DNA from: UBA11606 sp965243715
GTDB taxonomy: Bacteria; Actinomycetota; Acidimicrobiia; Acidimicrobiales; Aldehydirespiratoraceae
DNA length: 64,000 bases
NCBI GenBank assembly: GCA_965243715.1
Contig: CBDEVU010000017.1
Coordinates: forward strand, 1,054,001 to 1,118,000
Direction of reading: 5' to 3'
Program-made: the position numbers and the translations under genes
Notes under the pieces: generated by a model
Databases searched by the model: none
The model's input: the letters and a program-made list of their open reading frames with translations, nothing else
Told to the model about the DNA's origin: nothing
Shown: positions 36,067 through 44,890 of the stretch, in pieces
How positions within the stretch are numbered: the first letter of the stretch is position 1
How the letters are laid out: every line of letters begins with the position of its first letter

Positions 36067-36930
36067 TTGGACCTCGACAACCTTTTCAACCTCGCTTTTA
36101 ACCTCGCAACAACAATTGCGATTCTGACGATCGTGTCGATCGGTCTTGCGGTGGTCTTCGGTATGCGAGGAATCATCAACCTGGCTCATGGCGAGTTTAT
36201 CATGCTGGGAGCATTCGCCACCCTGACGGGCGTACGCAATGGACTCAACGTGTGGATCGCGATGTTGGCCGCCGCGCTCTTGGTTGGAGGGTTCGGAATT
36301 GCCCTCGAACGACTCTTCATCCGACGACTGTATGGCCGACTGGCCGACACCATGTTGGCGACTTGGGGGCTGTCTCTGATTCTTGTTCAAGTAGTCGAGA
36401 ATCAATACGGCTCAGTTACCGAAGGAATCCCGGTACCGGCAGGGAATTTCACGGTTGGTGATTTCTCGATGTCGACCTACAACGTTGCTCTGATGGTCGG
36501 CGCGGTTGGGCTGGTGTCGATCACGTATGGCATCATGCGCAAAACCCGTTACGGGCTGCTCGCTAGGGCCGCGACGCAATCGCCGATGATGGCTGATGGC
36601 CTCGGTGTCAACACCTCGCGGATCAATATGTTGACTTTCGGCCTAGGGTCAGCTCTGGCGGGAGCAGCCGGTGCGCTGTTGGCCCCGCTGGTTGGTGTGA
36701 TCCCGACAATGGGGCAAACCTTTGTCGCTCGGTCCTTCATGACAGTAATCGTGGGTGGGCCATCGTTTCTGGTGGGCACGAACTCCGCCAGCGTGTTGCT
36801 CGGCTCCATTGAGAACATCACGACGAATCGATTTACTCCCGTGATTGGGCAGGCCATGCTGCTTGTGGCGGCGATCGTGATCTTACGCTTCCTACCCCAG
36901 GGCCTCACGGGGCGAAAGAACACTCGATGA
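36067..36930 (+). CDS. Branched-chain-type ABC permease (LivH/UrtB-like)
   Basis: A 287-residue permease with eight or so hydrophobic segments. The signature GMRGIINLAHGEFIMLGAF is in the first third, and RATQSPMMADGLGVNTSRINMLTFGLGSAL-like permease loop sequence lies in the second half. TTG 36067 is the only start that preserves the first helix (LFNLAFNLATTIAILTIVSIGLAVVFG). It overlaps the next gene by four bases (ATGA). Part of the urea/amide-type importer. Confidence 0.9.
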   Translation: MDLDNLFNLAFNLATTIAILTIVSIGLAVVFGMRGIINLAHGEFIMLGAFATLTGVRNGLNVWIAMLAAALLVGGFGIALERLFIRRLYGRLADTMLATWGLSLILVQVVENQYGSVTEGIPVPAGNFTVGDFSMSTYNVALMVGAVGLVSITYGIMRKTRYGLLARAATQSPMMADGLGVNTSRINMLTFGLGSALAGAAGALLAPLVGVIPTMGQTFVARSFMTVIVGGPSFLVGTNSASVLLGSIENITTNRFTPVIGQAMLLVAAIVILRFLPQGLTGRKNTR

Positions 36931-38798
36931 GCGGTTTCCTTGCTCGTCAAGCCCCGTGGAGGACCGATTTTGCGGCTGCCGCAGCAGCCTTCGTAGCGGC
37001 GGCGATCTTGGGCAACGTGGTGGAAGAATTCACCACGTTTGAGTGGTCGTTATGGGCGATCCAAGCAATACTGGCTCTGTCCCTCACGCTGGTGTGGGGC
37101 TACGGCGGGATATTCAGCTTCGGGCAGGCAGCGATCTACGGCATCGGCGCATACGCCTATGGATTCTTTGCTATCAACTACGCCGACACAACAGGCGAGA
37201 CCATCACCGCGGTTGGTGTCGCCGTGCTCGCAGGCTGCTGTTTTGCCGCACTGCTTGGCTACTTCATGTTCTACGGCAATGTCGCCGACGTCTATGTCGC
37301 AATCATCACTCTCGCGACAAGCCTGGTCATATTCGCCTTTGTAAACTCGACCTCGGGGTCGCAATATCGAATCGGCGACGCTCCCTTCGGTGGCTACAAC
37401 GGCATGACACGCATTCCGCGCCTGACGTGGCGGTTGCCGGGCGGTACGAGTCACGAGCTCACGAGATCGCAGTTCTTCCTCGTTGTCGTCGGTGCCGCGC
37501 TGCTCATCGCTGTCGGAATTCGAGTGCTGTCGCGGCGTCCGTTCGGCCGAATTGCGGTGGCTCTTCAACAGAACGAGCTTCGGACCAAACTTGTCGGCTA
37601 CGACGTGCGGCGGCATAAATTGGCGGTCTTCGTGATAGGGGGAGCGGTCGCGGCCTTTGGCGGCGCCCTGTTTGCGGCCTGGGGTCGTTTCATCAGCCCA
37701 CCGGTGTTCTCTCTCACCCCGGCTGCACTGGTTGTGATCTGGGTTCTGGTGGGGGGACGAAAAAGTGTTTCCGGCGCTCTTGTCGGCGTTCTCGTCGTCG
37801 AGGGATTCTCGTCCTGGTTTGGAGGGGCGAGCGGCGACAACGAACCGATCGTCCTCGGCGTGATTTTGATCCTGATCGTTTTGGTGCTTCCTGGAGGGAT
37901 CGTGCCGACCGGGGTGGATGCATGGCAAAGGTTCCGCTCTGCTCGGATCGGGTCTGGGTCCGACGGTATGCCGATGGAGGCTGTTGGTGAAACCGTCGCC
38001 GTAGCAAAAGCCGTCCACCTGTCGAATATCGGGGAAATAAAGTCCGCGGCACCTAGCAAACGATCGTCTCGGCAAATCGCGACTACGTCACTGAGCAAAT
38101 CGTTCGGCGGTCTTGTTGCGGTCAATAATGTAACCCTCGAGTTTCCCGATGTTGGTGTTTCTTGCGTAATTGGACCCAACGGTGCCGGAAAGAGCACCTT
38201 CTTCGGGTTGCTCTCCGGACGTCTAGATGCCACCGCTGGATCCATCACCATTGGTTCAGATGACGTGACCCGATGGCATCCGTTTCGCCGCGCCCGACTC
38301 GGCGTTGGAATCAAGCTTCAGGTCGCGTCGATCTACGGCGAGCTATCGACTAGGGAGAACCTGTGGCTGGCGTGTTACGCACAACGCCGCGACGAGGCAG
38401 CAGCGGACATGCGGGTTGAAGAACTTCTCGCCTGGCTCCAACTGGAGTCGCAGAGCGAACTGCTGGCGGGCACGCTTTCTCACGGCCAGCAACAGTGGCT
38501 AGAGATCGGCATGGTCGTTGCAACCGATCCGACCGTCATCCTTCTCGATGAGCCAACCGCGGGAATGACTCGCCACGAGACCGAACGAACTGCAGAACTC
38601 GTTCGAGAACTATCCGAGCGTGCTTCTGTGATTGTCGTGGAACATGACATGAGGTTCGTTCGCGAACTCGACGCGCCGATCATCTTGTTCCATATGGGGG
38701 AGGTCTTCGCCGAGGGTCGGTTCGAGGAACTGTCGACCGACGAACGGGTCGTGGATATCTATCTCGGGAGGGGATCATTCGATGCTGCGCCTCAATGA
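36927..38798 (+). CDS. Fused LivM-type permease and LivG-type ATPase
   Basis: A 623-residue fusion. Residues 1-330 form a LivM/UrtC permease (VWGYGGIFSFGQAAIYGIGAYAYG); a linker spans about 330-370; residues 370-623 form a LivG/UrtD ATPase with Walker A GPNGAGKST (from 416), signature LSHGQQQWLEIGM, Walker B ILLDEPTAGM and switch histidine VVEHDM. Usually these are two genes; here they are one polypeptide without an intervening stop. It overlaps the LivF gene by 17 bases. Membrane topology puts the ATPase in the cytosol as expected. Confidence 0.9.
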   Translation: MSGFLARQAPWRTDFAAAAAAFVAAAILGNVVEEFTTFEWSLWAIQAILALSLTLVWGYGGIFSFGQAAIYGIGAYAYGFFAINYADTTGETITAVGVAVLAGCCFAALLGYFMFYGNVADVYVAIITLATSLVIFAFVNSTSGSQYRIGDAPFGGYNGMTRIPRLTWRLPGGTSHELTRSQFFLVVVGAALLIAVGIRVLSRRPFGRIAVALQQNELRTKLVGYDVRRHKLAVFVIGGAVAAFGGALFAAWGRFISPPVFSLTPAALVVIWVLVGGRKSVSGALVGVLVVEGFSSWFGGASGDNEPIVLGVILILIVLVLPGGIVPTGVDAWQRFRSARIGSGSDGMPMEAVGETVAVAKAVHLSNIGEIKSAAPSKRSSRQIATTSLSKSFGGLVAVNNVTLEFPDVGVSCVIGPNGAGKSTFFGLLSGRLDATAGSITIGSDDVTRWHPFRRARLGVGIKLQVASIYGELSTRENLWLACYAQRRDEAAADMRVEELLAWLQLESQSELLAGTLSHGQQQWLEIGMVVATDPTVILLDEPTAGMTRHETERTAELVRELSERASVIVVEHDMRFVRELDAPIILFHMGEVFAEGRFEELSTDERVVDIYLGRGSFDAAPQ

Positions 38799-39483
38799 AC
38801 TCGAAGCTGGGTACGGGGCAACGCCTGTGCTTCGCGGGATCAACATCACGCTCGAGACCGGAGGCCGTCTAGCCGTGCTTGGAAGAAACGGTGTCGGCAA
38901 GACCACCTTGATGAGGGCGATTGCCGGTTCGATCGACTGCACTTCTGGCACGCTTTTCCTTGATGACATCGATCTGGGACCCTTGAAGGCCTTTCAACGA
39001 GCCCGAGTCGGGATATCTCACGTCCCACAAGGGCGCGACATTTTCCCGAAGCTGACCGTGATCGAGAACCTGTTGGTCGGGGCCGCAGCAAGTGGAGGTC
39101 CCAAAGCAAGCCACGTCGACGAGGTTCTGCGCGACTTCCCGGTTCTGGCATCGAAGGCCAAGTCTCGGGGTGGGACCCTCTCCGGCGGGCAGCAGCAACT
39201 CCTCGCCTTGGGCCGCGCTCTGATGACAGAACCGAAAGTTCTACTCCTCGACGAACCCTCCGAGGGAATACAACCATCGATCCTAGACGAGATCATCGAC
39301 GTGATCGAACAGATCAACATTGATCGCGGGATAGCGATCCTGATCGTCGAACAGAACCTGGACTTTGCCGCCCGGATCGCTCAACGCGCGCTGATCATGG
39401 AAAAGGGGGAACTCGTTGAGGAGGTCAACACCACAGAACTCAGCCAGAACCGTGACCTCCAACGCAAATACATGGCGCTTTGA
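38782..39483 (+). CDS. ABC transporter ATPase (LivF/UrtE-like)
   Basis: A 233-residue ATPase, the second nucleotide-binding subunit of the importer. Walker A is GRNGVGKTT (34-42), the Q loop is in VPQGRDIFPKLTV, the signature is LSGGQQQLLALGRAL, Walker B LLLDEPSEGIQP and the switch region LIVEQNLDFA. Length is normal for LivF. It ends the operon and lies 16 bases before the convergent amidase gene. Confidence 0.93.
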   Translation: MLRLNELEAGYGATPVLRGINITLETGGRLAVLGRNGVGKTTLMRAIAGSIDCTSGTLFLDDIDLGPLKAFQRARVGISHVPQGRDIFPKLTVIENLLVGAAASGGPKASHVDEVLRDFPVLASKAKSRGGTLSGGQQQLLALGRALMTEPKVLLLDEPSEGIQPSILDEIIDVIEQINIDRGIAILIVEQNLDFAARIAQRALIMEKGELVEEVNTTELSQNRDLQRKYMAL

Positions 39484-39499
39484 ACGCCCCAACCGACGG

Positions 39500-41047
39500 T
39501 CAGTCTTGGAGTCGCGCTTGTGCCATTGGCGACAGGGCGAATCCGCCGACGAACTTCTCGTAGGCGCGCCCGACACGTAGGAGGGTCGACTCGTCCCAAG
39601 GCCGGCCAACGATCGACATACCCATCGGAAGCCCGTCGCCTTGCGCAACAGGAATGGTCAGATCCGGGTAACCAGTCACGTTGCAAACGGCAGTATTCGG
39701 GATCATCTCAAGCGCCCGCGCCACATACTCGTCCACGGGGGCATCGATGGAGGGAATCTCCGTAGCCCTGAAGGGCAGGGTAGGATAGCACAAGACATCG
39801 AATTCGCTGAGGGCCTTGTCGACCGCGGCGGTGATATGCGGTCGAACGTTGGCGGCCCGTGCGTAGGCGCCGCCGGTTTCGCCGATCGAATGCTCGCCGC
39901 AAAGGATCACGAACTTGAGCGTCTGGGAGACTAAGTGAGCGTTCCTTCCCCAACCCTTCTTCGTGTGTTCGATCTGTTCGGGGTCGAAGAGGCCGCGGTA
40001 GTTCATCCCGTAGCCATTGCCGCGAATCATTTGCCAGAGGGCACCGTCGGTTGCGATGACATTCCAGACATGAAGGGCGTCGCGGTGTTCGGGAATAGAG
40101 ATCTTCGAGACGTTCGCTCCCAAGTCTTCGAGGCGTTGGGCGGCGGCCATGACCAACTCCTCGGCCGCGGGGTCGCTGAGGTCCTCGTAACCGAAGCCCT
40201 CGGCCACGATGCCGACTTTGAGGCCCGCAATGCCATCGTTGATCTTTGTGCTGTAGTCCTCGGCGGGTGGGAGGTTGACCTGGCGTGGATCGAGACCATC
40301 GGGCCCAGCGATCACGGTTAGTAGCGCGGCGAGGTCAGTTATGTTCCTAGCGAGGGGGCCCAGGTGATCAATGGTCGATTCGATCGGATAGGCACCGGTA
40401 TAGGGGACGAGACCGAAGGTTGGCTTGAGCCCGCAGATGCCGTCAAAGTGTGCGGGTATACGGATTGATCCGCCTTGATCGCCAGCGATGGCCATGGAGA
40501 CTTCGCCTGCGGCGACGAGTGCCCCTGATCCGCCGGATGATCCTCCGGCCGTTCGGTTGGTGTCCCACGGGTTCCGAATAGGCCCTGTAGCCGCGGTGTG
40601 GCTGGCGCCGGAGAAACATAGATCCTCGCACACAGACTTGCCGGTGATCTCGCCTCCTGCAGCAAGGATGCGCTTCACGACAGTGGCGTCGGTGCTCGGA
40701 ACGTAGCCCTCGACGATTCGCGATCCGTTCATCATCGGGACACCTGCTACGGCGGTGTTGTCCTTGATGGCGAAGGTACTTCCGGCGAGGGGGCCTTCTC
40801 CGGTCTCGATAATGGAGCAGCGTTGGTACCACGCACCGAGCGGGTTGTCGTCGTCAGCGGGACGCACACTCGACCGTTGCGGCGTGGTCGCTGCTTGATC
40901 GTCGTAAAGTTCGTCAACGCGATCATAGGATCCGAGTGCGCCAGTCACGAGAGTCTGGAAGATTTCCAAATCGTCTTCGCTGATCCCAAGCCCCCACCGT
41001 GTGGCGACTTCTCGGAGTTCGTCTTTTTCTGGTATGCGCATACTCAT
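39500..41047 (-). CDS. Amidase (amidase signature family)
   Basis: A 515-residue hydrolase that should release ammonia from an aliphatic or aromatic amide. The Ser-cisSer-Lys triad is complete: K95 (FAIKDN), S170 (GGSSGGSG) and S194 (GDQGGSIRIP). The spacing and many segments (ALGSYDRVDELYDD, VAGVPMMNGSRIVEGY, VCEDLCFSGAS) are close to the Rhodococcus enantioselective amidase linked to nitrile hydratase. AAAGGAAC precedes ATG 41047; the longer upstream frame is not used. Convergent with the transporter and divergent from the ArsR-type gene, it probably uses the imported substrate. No nitrile hydratase is nearby. Confidence 0.93.
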   Translation of the reverse strand: MSMRIPEKDELREVATRWGLGISEDDLEIFQTLVTGALGSYDRVDELYDDQAATTPQRSSVRPADDDNPLGAWYQRCSIIETGEGPLAGSTFAIKDNTAVAGVPMMNGSRIVEGYVPSTDATVVKRILAAGGEITGKSVCEDLCFSGASHTAATGPIRNPWDTNRTAGGSSGGSGALVAAGEVSMAIAGDQGGSIRIPAHFDGICGLKPTFGLVPYTGAYPIESTIDHLGPLARNITDLAALLTVIAGPDGLDPRQVNLPPAEDYSTKINDGIAGLKVGIVAEGFGYEDLSDPAAEELVMAAAQRLEDLGANVSKISIPEHRDALHVWNVIATDGALWQMIRGNGYGMNYRGLFDPEQIEHTKKGWGRNAHLVSQTLKFVILCGEHSIGETGGAYARAANVRPHITAAVDKALSEFDVLCYPTLPFRATEIPSIDAPVDEYVARALEMIPNTAVCNVTGYPDLTIPVAQGDGLPMGMSIVGRPWDESTLLRVGRAYEKFVGGFALSPMAQARLQD

Positions 41048-41146
41048 GGTGGCGTTCCTTTCTTGGGGAGTGCCCTGAGTAGAAACTAAGACGGGGACGT
41101 AACGTTTGGGGACACGCGAATGTAGGTATTCAGTGACGCTGAGGCA

Positions 41147-41158
41147 GTTTGCGTAAAC
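41147..41158. promoter_or_regulatory. Possible ArsR operator between amidase and repressor
   Basis: GTTT-GCGT-AAAC, a 12-base interrupted palindrome, lies in the amidase-arsR divergent region, 42 nt before the repressor ATG and 100 nt before the amidase start. ArsR proteins bind such short inverted repeats. Speculative without footprint data. Confidence 0.35.
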
Positions 41159-41200
41159 GTTGTGTCGACGTTCGCCGACGGGACGCGGTACGTTGAATCG

Positions 41201-41542
41201 ATGGTTTCTGACCTGCCGTTCAATGCGCTCGCAGACCCAGTGCGACGTCAACTCCTCGCCGTGCTGTCCGAGCGAGGTGAGTGCAGCGCAGGAGATTTGG
41301 CCGAGGCCGTCGACCGCGTCAGTCGAACTAGCGTGTCGGGCCACCTGCGAATCTTGCTTCAGGCGGGTTTGATAGGAGATCGACGCGAGGGGCGTTTTCG
41401 ATATTTCTATGTCGAACCGGCGGGTCCCGCGAAGGACGTGATTCGAGCGCTGCAGCAACTGTTCAGTGTCTCCCTTGATGATCTCGAAGCGAGTTTGGTC
41501 GAGGGCCGAAGCGATTCGCAACCGGAGCGGCGGGTCAGCTAG
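41201..41542 (+). CDS. ArsR-family winged-helix repressor
   Basis: A 113-residue regulator from ATG 41201 (GTG 41162 would add 13 residues). The winged helix reads LADPVRRQLLAVLSERGECSAGDL-AEAV, recognition helix SRTSVSGHLRILLQAGLI and wing DRREGRFRYFYV. This is the non-metal ArsR type usually paired with an SRPBCC (AHSA1) gene; no metal-binding cysteines are present apart from C37-type GEC. It abuts the sensor-like gene (stop 41542 shares a base with its start), so the two are coupled. It probably represses the divergent amidase. Confidence 0.88.
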   Translation: MVSDLPFNALADPVRRQLLAVLSERGECSAGDLAEAVDRVSRTSVSGHLRILLQAGLIGDRREGRFRYFYVEPAGPAKDVIRALQQLFSVSLDDLEASLVEGRSDSQPERRVS

Positions 41543-42978
41543 TGAGCGTGGTGCTTGTTTGGGCTGAACGAGTCGTTGATCGCAGGCCTGAGAGCGTTTT
41601 CGCCCTTTTGGGCACTGGACAGGACTGTGGTTGGATCTTCGGCTTGAGGCTCGATTCCGTCGCGGTGGGATCGGTCGTTACTCTCCAGGTCCCCGTCGAT
41701 GGGCCGGATCGTCCGACCGTGGAGCTACTCGGTCGGATCTCCGCGGTTCGGGCTCCCTCGCGTATCGAAATCGTTCATCATCAACCCTGGCAGGGCCGCA
41801 TTCGAATCCTGATTGATCCGGATAAGCAAAACGGAAGCCGCGTGAGGCTGGTGGGTGAAGTCGAAAACGCCAGTCTCGAATGGCTACTTCGCCGCCGCGG
41901 CCACGACGTGAAGGACGAGAACAGCGAGAGCTATCGAATCGGTCTCCTTACGAGCAAATCAGGGTCGGCCAGCGTCTTTGCCGCGGCGAGTGAATTCGCT
42001 GCCCGCCTTGCTCTCGAAGAGGCGAACGATTGCGGTGGAGTTCTTGGTGTGCCGGTCAACATCTTGGTCGGCGATGACAGAACCGATCCAGCGACTGGAG
42101 CGCAGGAGGCAGAACGTCTCGCGCGGCAGGGGTGCGATGTCGTGCTGGCGACTACGACATCGGCAACATTTGATGCGGCGGCAGCGGGACTTCGATCGAG
42201 TGGCGTGCCGCTGATTCACACCCCGATGAATGAAGGGGGCAACGGTGGTAGCCAGGTCCTCCGCCTTGGAGAGCGCCCATTCGGCCAACTGCTCGCCGTT
42301 AGCCCCATGCTGGCAACGTCAGGGTCCAAGCGATGGTACCTCGCTGGCAACGACTACGTGTGGCCCCGGGCGGTCCACCAAGCGGCCCGACAAGTTGTAC
42401 CGGAGCACTCAGGTGAGATTGTTGGGGAGGCCTATGCGCCGCTCGGGACCAAGGACTTTACTTTGATTATCGAGAGGATCTTGGACGCGAAGGCGGACAC
42501 GGTTCTTTCGTCGTTCGTGGGATCGGATCTCGTCGCGTTTGAACGGCAGTGCCATGAGATGGGAGTGCGCGAGCATTGCCGGTCCGTCGCTCTCGCGCTC
42601 GATGAGCCGACTAGGGAACGCATCGGCGACTACGCCGCTCTAGGCATGTTCGGGGTGTCCGGGTACTTCGCTGAGGTGGACACGGACCAAAACGGGGACT
42701 TTCTTGATGCCTACAGGCGAAAGTACGGGCCGTTCGCCCCGCCTGTATCGAGCATTTCAGAGTCGGTCTATGAAGCCGTGCATCTTGTCGTCGACGATGC
42801 CCGCCGCCGGTCGAGTTCCGCCCCGCGGTGCCTTGCCCAGGGGCTTTTGGGTCGGCGCTTTGACTTCCCTCGCGGCACGGTGTCAGTTACGGATTCGGAC
42901 GATCTTAAGCAGCAACTGTTCGTGGCCCAAGCCAGAATCGGCGGTTTCGAACTCAGGACCGCGGCACTCGTCGGATAG
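41542..42978 (+). CDS. SRPBCC-like domain fused to AmiC-like amide-binding domain
   Basis: A 478-residue cytosolic protein. Residues 1-110 look like an SRPBCC/AHSA1 fold (AERVVDRRPESVFALLGTGQDCGWIFG, ending RVRLVGEVENA). From residue 131 the chain is a type I periplasmic-binding fold (YRIGLLTSKSGSASVFAA, LALEEANDCGGVLGVPVNILVGDD, VPLIHTPMNEGG, RWYLAGNDYVWPR) like AmiC and UrtA, but without any signal peptide or lipobox. AmiC of the Pseudomonas amidase operon is the known precedent for such a domain acting as a cytosolic amide sensor. Coupled to the ArsR gene, it probably modulates the repressor upon ligand binding. Confidence 0.78.
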   Translation: MSVVLVWAERVVDRRPESVFALLGTGQDCGWIFGLRLDSVAVGSVVTLQVPVDGPDRPTVELLGRISAVRAPSRIEIVHHQPWQGRIRILIDPDKQNGSRVRLVGEVENASLEWLLRRRGHDVKDENSESYRIGLLTSKSGSASVFAAASEFAARLALEEANDCGGVLGVPVNILVGDDRTDPATGAQEAERLARQGCDVVLATTTSATFDAAAAGLRSSGVPLIHTPMNEGGNGGSQVLRLGERPFGQLLAVSPMLATSGSKRWYLAGNDYVWPRAVHQAARQVVPEHSGEIVGEAYAPLGTKDFTLIIERILDAKADTVLSSFVGSDLVAFERQCHEMGVREHCRSVALALDEPTRERIGDYAALGMFGVSGYFAEVDTDQNGDFLDAYRRKYGPFAPPVSSISESVYEAVHLVVDDARRRSSSAPRCLAQGLLGRRFDFPRGTVSVTDSDDLKQQLFVAQARIGGFELRTAALVG

Positions 42979-43004
42979 CGCTCGTTATAACGGTGCGGCG
43001 AAAG

Positions 43005-43060
43005 TTGACAGGTTCTGGTTCGGGTAACTACCTTCTTTGATATGTCGGAAATAGCCGACA
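43005..43060. promoter_or_regulatory. Promoter-like region with inverted repeat before the GAF kinase
   Basis: TTGACA at 43005-43010 is a perfect -35 hexamer, though no good -10 is found at ideal spacing (TAACTA lies 14 bases on). TGTCGG-AAATAG-CCGACA at 43043-43060 is a perfect inverted repeat 33 bases before the kinase start and could be an operator. Confidence 0.4.
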
Positions 43061-43093
43061 CGATGGGTAGAGTAAGGGGGTTGATCGTCAGAA

Positions 43094-44239
43094 ATGCCGA
43101 CGAGATCGGTAACGAACGACTTGCGTCGAGTTGGAAGCATCGCCGACGGTTTCGTCGGTTTTGTGGACCCCCACAGACTGGCACAACGCGCGGCCTTCGC
43201 GTTGCGAGATCTTGTTGGACTACCGCTCGTCGCGCTCGCTATTCGTGATGGTGGATCGTCGTTGCTCATGTCTGGTGTGGACGGCGCTCGGACAGAGCAA
43301 TTCCGACAAGTGCAGATTGGCACCGGTGAGGGAATCGGAGGGAGAGCGGTGCAGGAGCGGCGGCCGATCTCAGTGGAGAATTATCTATCGGATCCAAGAA
43401 TTTCAAACCACTTTCTCGACATTGTGGCCGCGGAAGGACTCGGGGGGATGGCAGCGTTTCCCATCGAGTTTGACGGTGAGATCATTGCCGTCATCTACGG
43501 CGGCGTACGCTCGATCGGCACGATTGGGGAGCAGGTCATTGACGTTCTCGCCGAAGCGGCGGTCAGGTTCGCTCCGCTCATTGCCTCGTCGATGGAAGCC
43601 TCAAGGCAGATAGAGAAGCGCGTCGCAGCCGAACGGCAGAGACTTGCGGGCGCCATGCACGATGATGTCGGCCACTTGCTGTTCTCAATGGGCGTTTCCG
43701 CTAGGCACATCTGCGAACAAGCGAATCCAGAGTTGGCAATAGTGGCCGCTCTGCTCGAGTCCCATGCCCAAGAGGCGGTCAGCCGTATGAGGGCCGCATT
43801 TGCGGTTATGTCATCTTCAACGGTCGATGAAGCGTTCACGATGACAATCGAGCGTGAGGCGGCGGATCTAGAACTGCGGAGCGATATCACCAGCCAATTC
43901 GTTACACGCGGTGTTGCGCGGCGACTTAGCCACACAGCGGAGAGTACTCTCATTGCCAGCGCTCGACAGGCGCTCTCTAATGCCGAGCAACATTCCAAGG
44001 CGTCGAAAGTCGTCACAACGCTCGCCTTCGGAGATACGCGGGTGTTGCTTGTTGTCCAAGACGATGGTCGCGGATTACCACCCAATTTCCGGCTCGAGTC
44101 GATAGGCATGGATGGTTGTCACTGGGGGCTTCCCTTGATCCAAGGGAGAGCGGAGCGCCTCGGAGGCCGATTCAGCATTCGCCCCGGCGAAGATGGTGGG
44201 ACCACTCTGCGCGTCGAGATTCCAGCAGTAGACGACTGA
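43094..44239 (+). CDS. GAF-domain sensor histidine kinase (HisKA_3 type)
   Basis: A 381-residue soluble kinase. A GAF domain (about 20-165; IGTGEGIGGRAVQERRPISVEN) is followed by the dimerisation helix with phosphorylated H189 (RQRLAGAMHDDVGHLLF), then an HATPase_c domain with N box ALSNAEQHSKAS and G1 box QDDGRGL. No membrane helices, so it senses a cytosolic ligand or redox signal. Its stop overlaps the response-regulator ATG (TGATG). Position next to the amide locus suggests a regulatory link. Confidence 0.9.
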   Translation: MPTRSVTNDLRRVGSIADGFVGFVDPHRLAQRAAFALRDLVGLPLVALAIRDGGSSLLMSGVDGARTEQFRQVQIGTGEGIGGRAVQERRPISVENYLSDPRISNHFLDIVAAEGLGGMAAFPIEFDGEIIAVIYGGVRSIGTIGEQVIDVLAEAAVRFAPLIASSMEASRQIEKRVAAERQRLAGAMHDDVGHLLFSMGVSARHICEQANPELAIVAALLESHAQEAVSRMRAAFAVMSSSTVDEAFTMTIEREAADLELRSDITSQFVTRGVARRLSHTAESTLIASARQALSNAEQHSKASKVVTTLAFGDTRVLLVVQDDGRGLPPNFRLESIGMDGCHWGLPLIQGRAERLGGRFSIRPGEDGGTTLRVEIPAVDD

Positions 44240-44871
44240 TGGTTGGCGTCTCGGTGCTAGTAGTCGACGACCATCCGGTCGTCATCGATGGCGTACGGCA
44301 ACTCCTCGCCAACACATCTGACTTCACCGTGGTCGGTGAAGCGCTTACCGGTTCAGATGCGATTGATCGAGCGGGTGAACTACGACCGCAACTCATCGTG
44401 TTGGACCTGAAACTTGGCGAGAACTTCGCCCCGCTGCTGTGTCGATCGCTACTCAAGGCTTCGCCTGACTCACGGATCGTCATGCACACGGCCTTCGATC
44501 ACCGCGAGCCGCTGCGGGCTTCGCTGAACGCTGGCGCAATAGGTGTTGTTCTGAAAGACGCAAGCAATCTCGTCGAAGCACTGCGTCGGGCTCTCGCTGG
44601 CGAACGTTTTGTGGATCCGAGTCTCGTGGATGAACCCACACACCGCGCGGTATCGTTGGGCCAAAATGGTGGTCTCTACGAGTCCCTAACGATGCGTGAG
44701 TACGAAGTGCTTTGCGTAATGGCTATCGGAAAGACAAGCAAAGAGATCGCCGCCGAACTGCACCTTGCGGAGAATACGATCCGCAGCTACTCCCAGTCAG
44801 TTCTTCGTAAGTTGCATGCACGCAACAGAATTGAAGCGTTGGTGACAGCTCGCCAGCTACGGCTTCTCTGA
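44239..44871 (+). CDS. NarL/LuxR-type response regulator
   Basis: A 210-residue regulator from ATG 44239. The receiver domain has the acidic pocket VVDDH and phospho-acceptor D56 (IVLDLKLGEN), T in MHTAFDH and K in VLKDAS. The C-terminal LuxR helix-turn-helix is LTMREYEVLCVMAIGKTSKEIA with recognition helix SENTIRSY-like AENTIRSYSQSVLRKL. Partner of the preceding kinase. It ends 20 bases before the convergent aldolase/dehydrogenase gene. Confidence 0.93.
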   Translation: MVGVSVLVVDDHPVVIDGVRQLLANTSDFTVVGEALTGSDAIDRAGELRPQLIVLDLKLGENFAPLLCRSLLKASPDSRIVMHTAFDHREPLRASLNAGAIGVVLKDASNLVEALRRALAGERFVDPSLVDEPTHRAVSLGQNGGLYESLTMREYEVLCVMAIGKTSKEIAAELHLAENTIRSYSQSVLRKLHARNRIEALVTARQLRLL

Positions 44872-44890
44872 CCGCAACTCGTGTGAGGGG

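Noticed and set aside
37050..38075. A 341-codon minus-strand frame opposite the LivM part of the fusion gene.
   Set aside because: Antisense to an intact permease; rich in R, H, D and Q as expected for a shadow, with no family resemblance.
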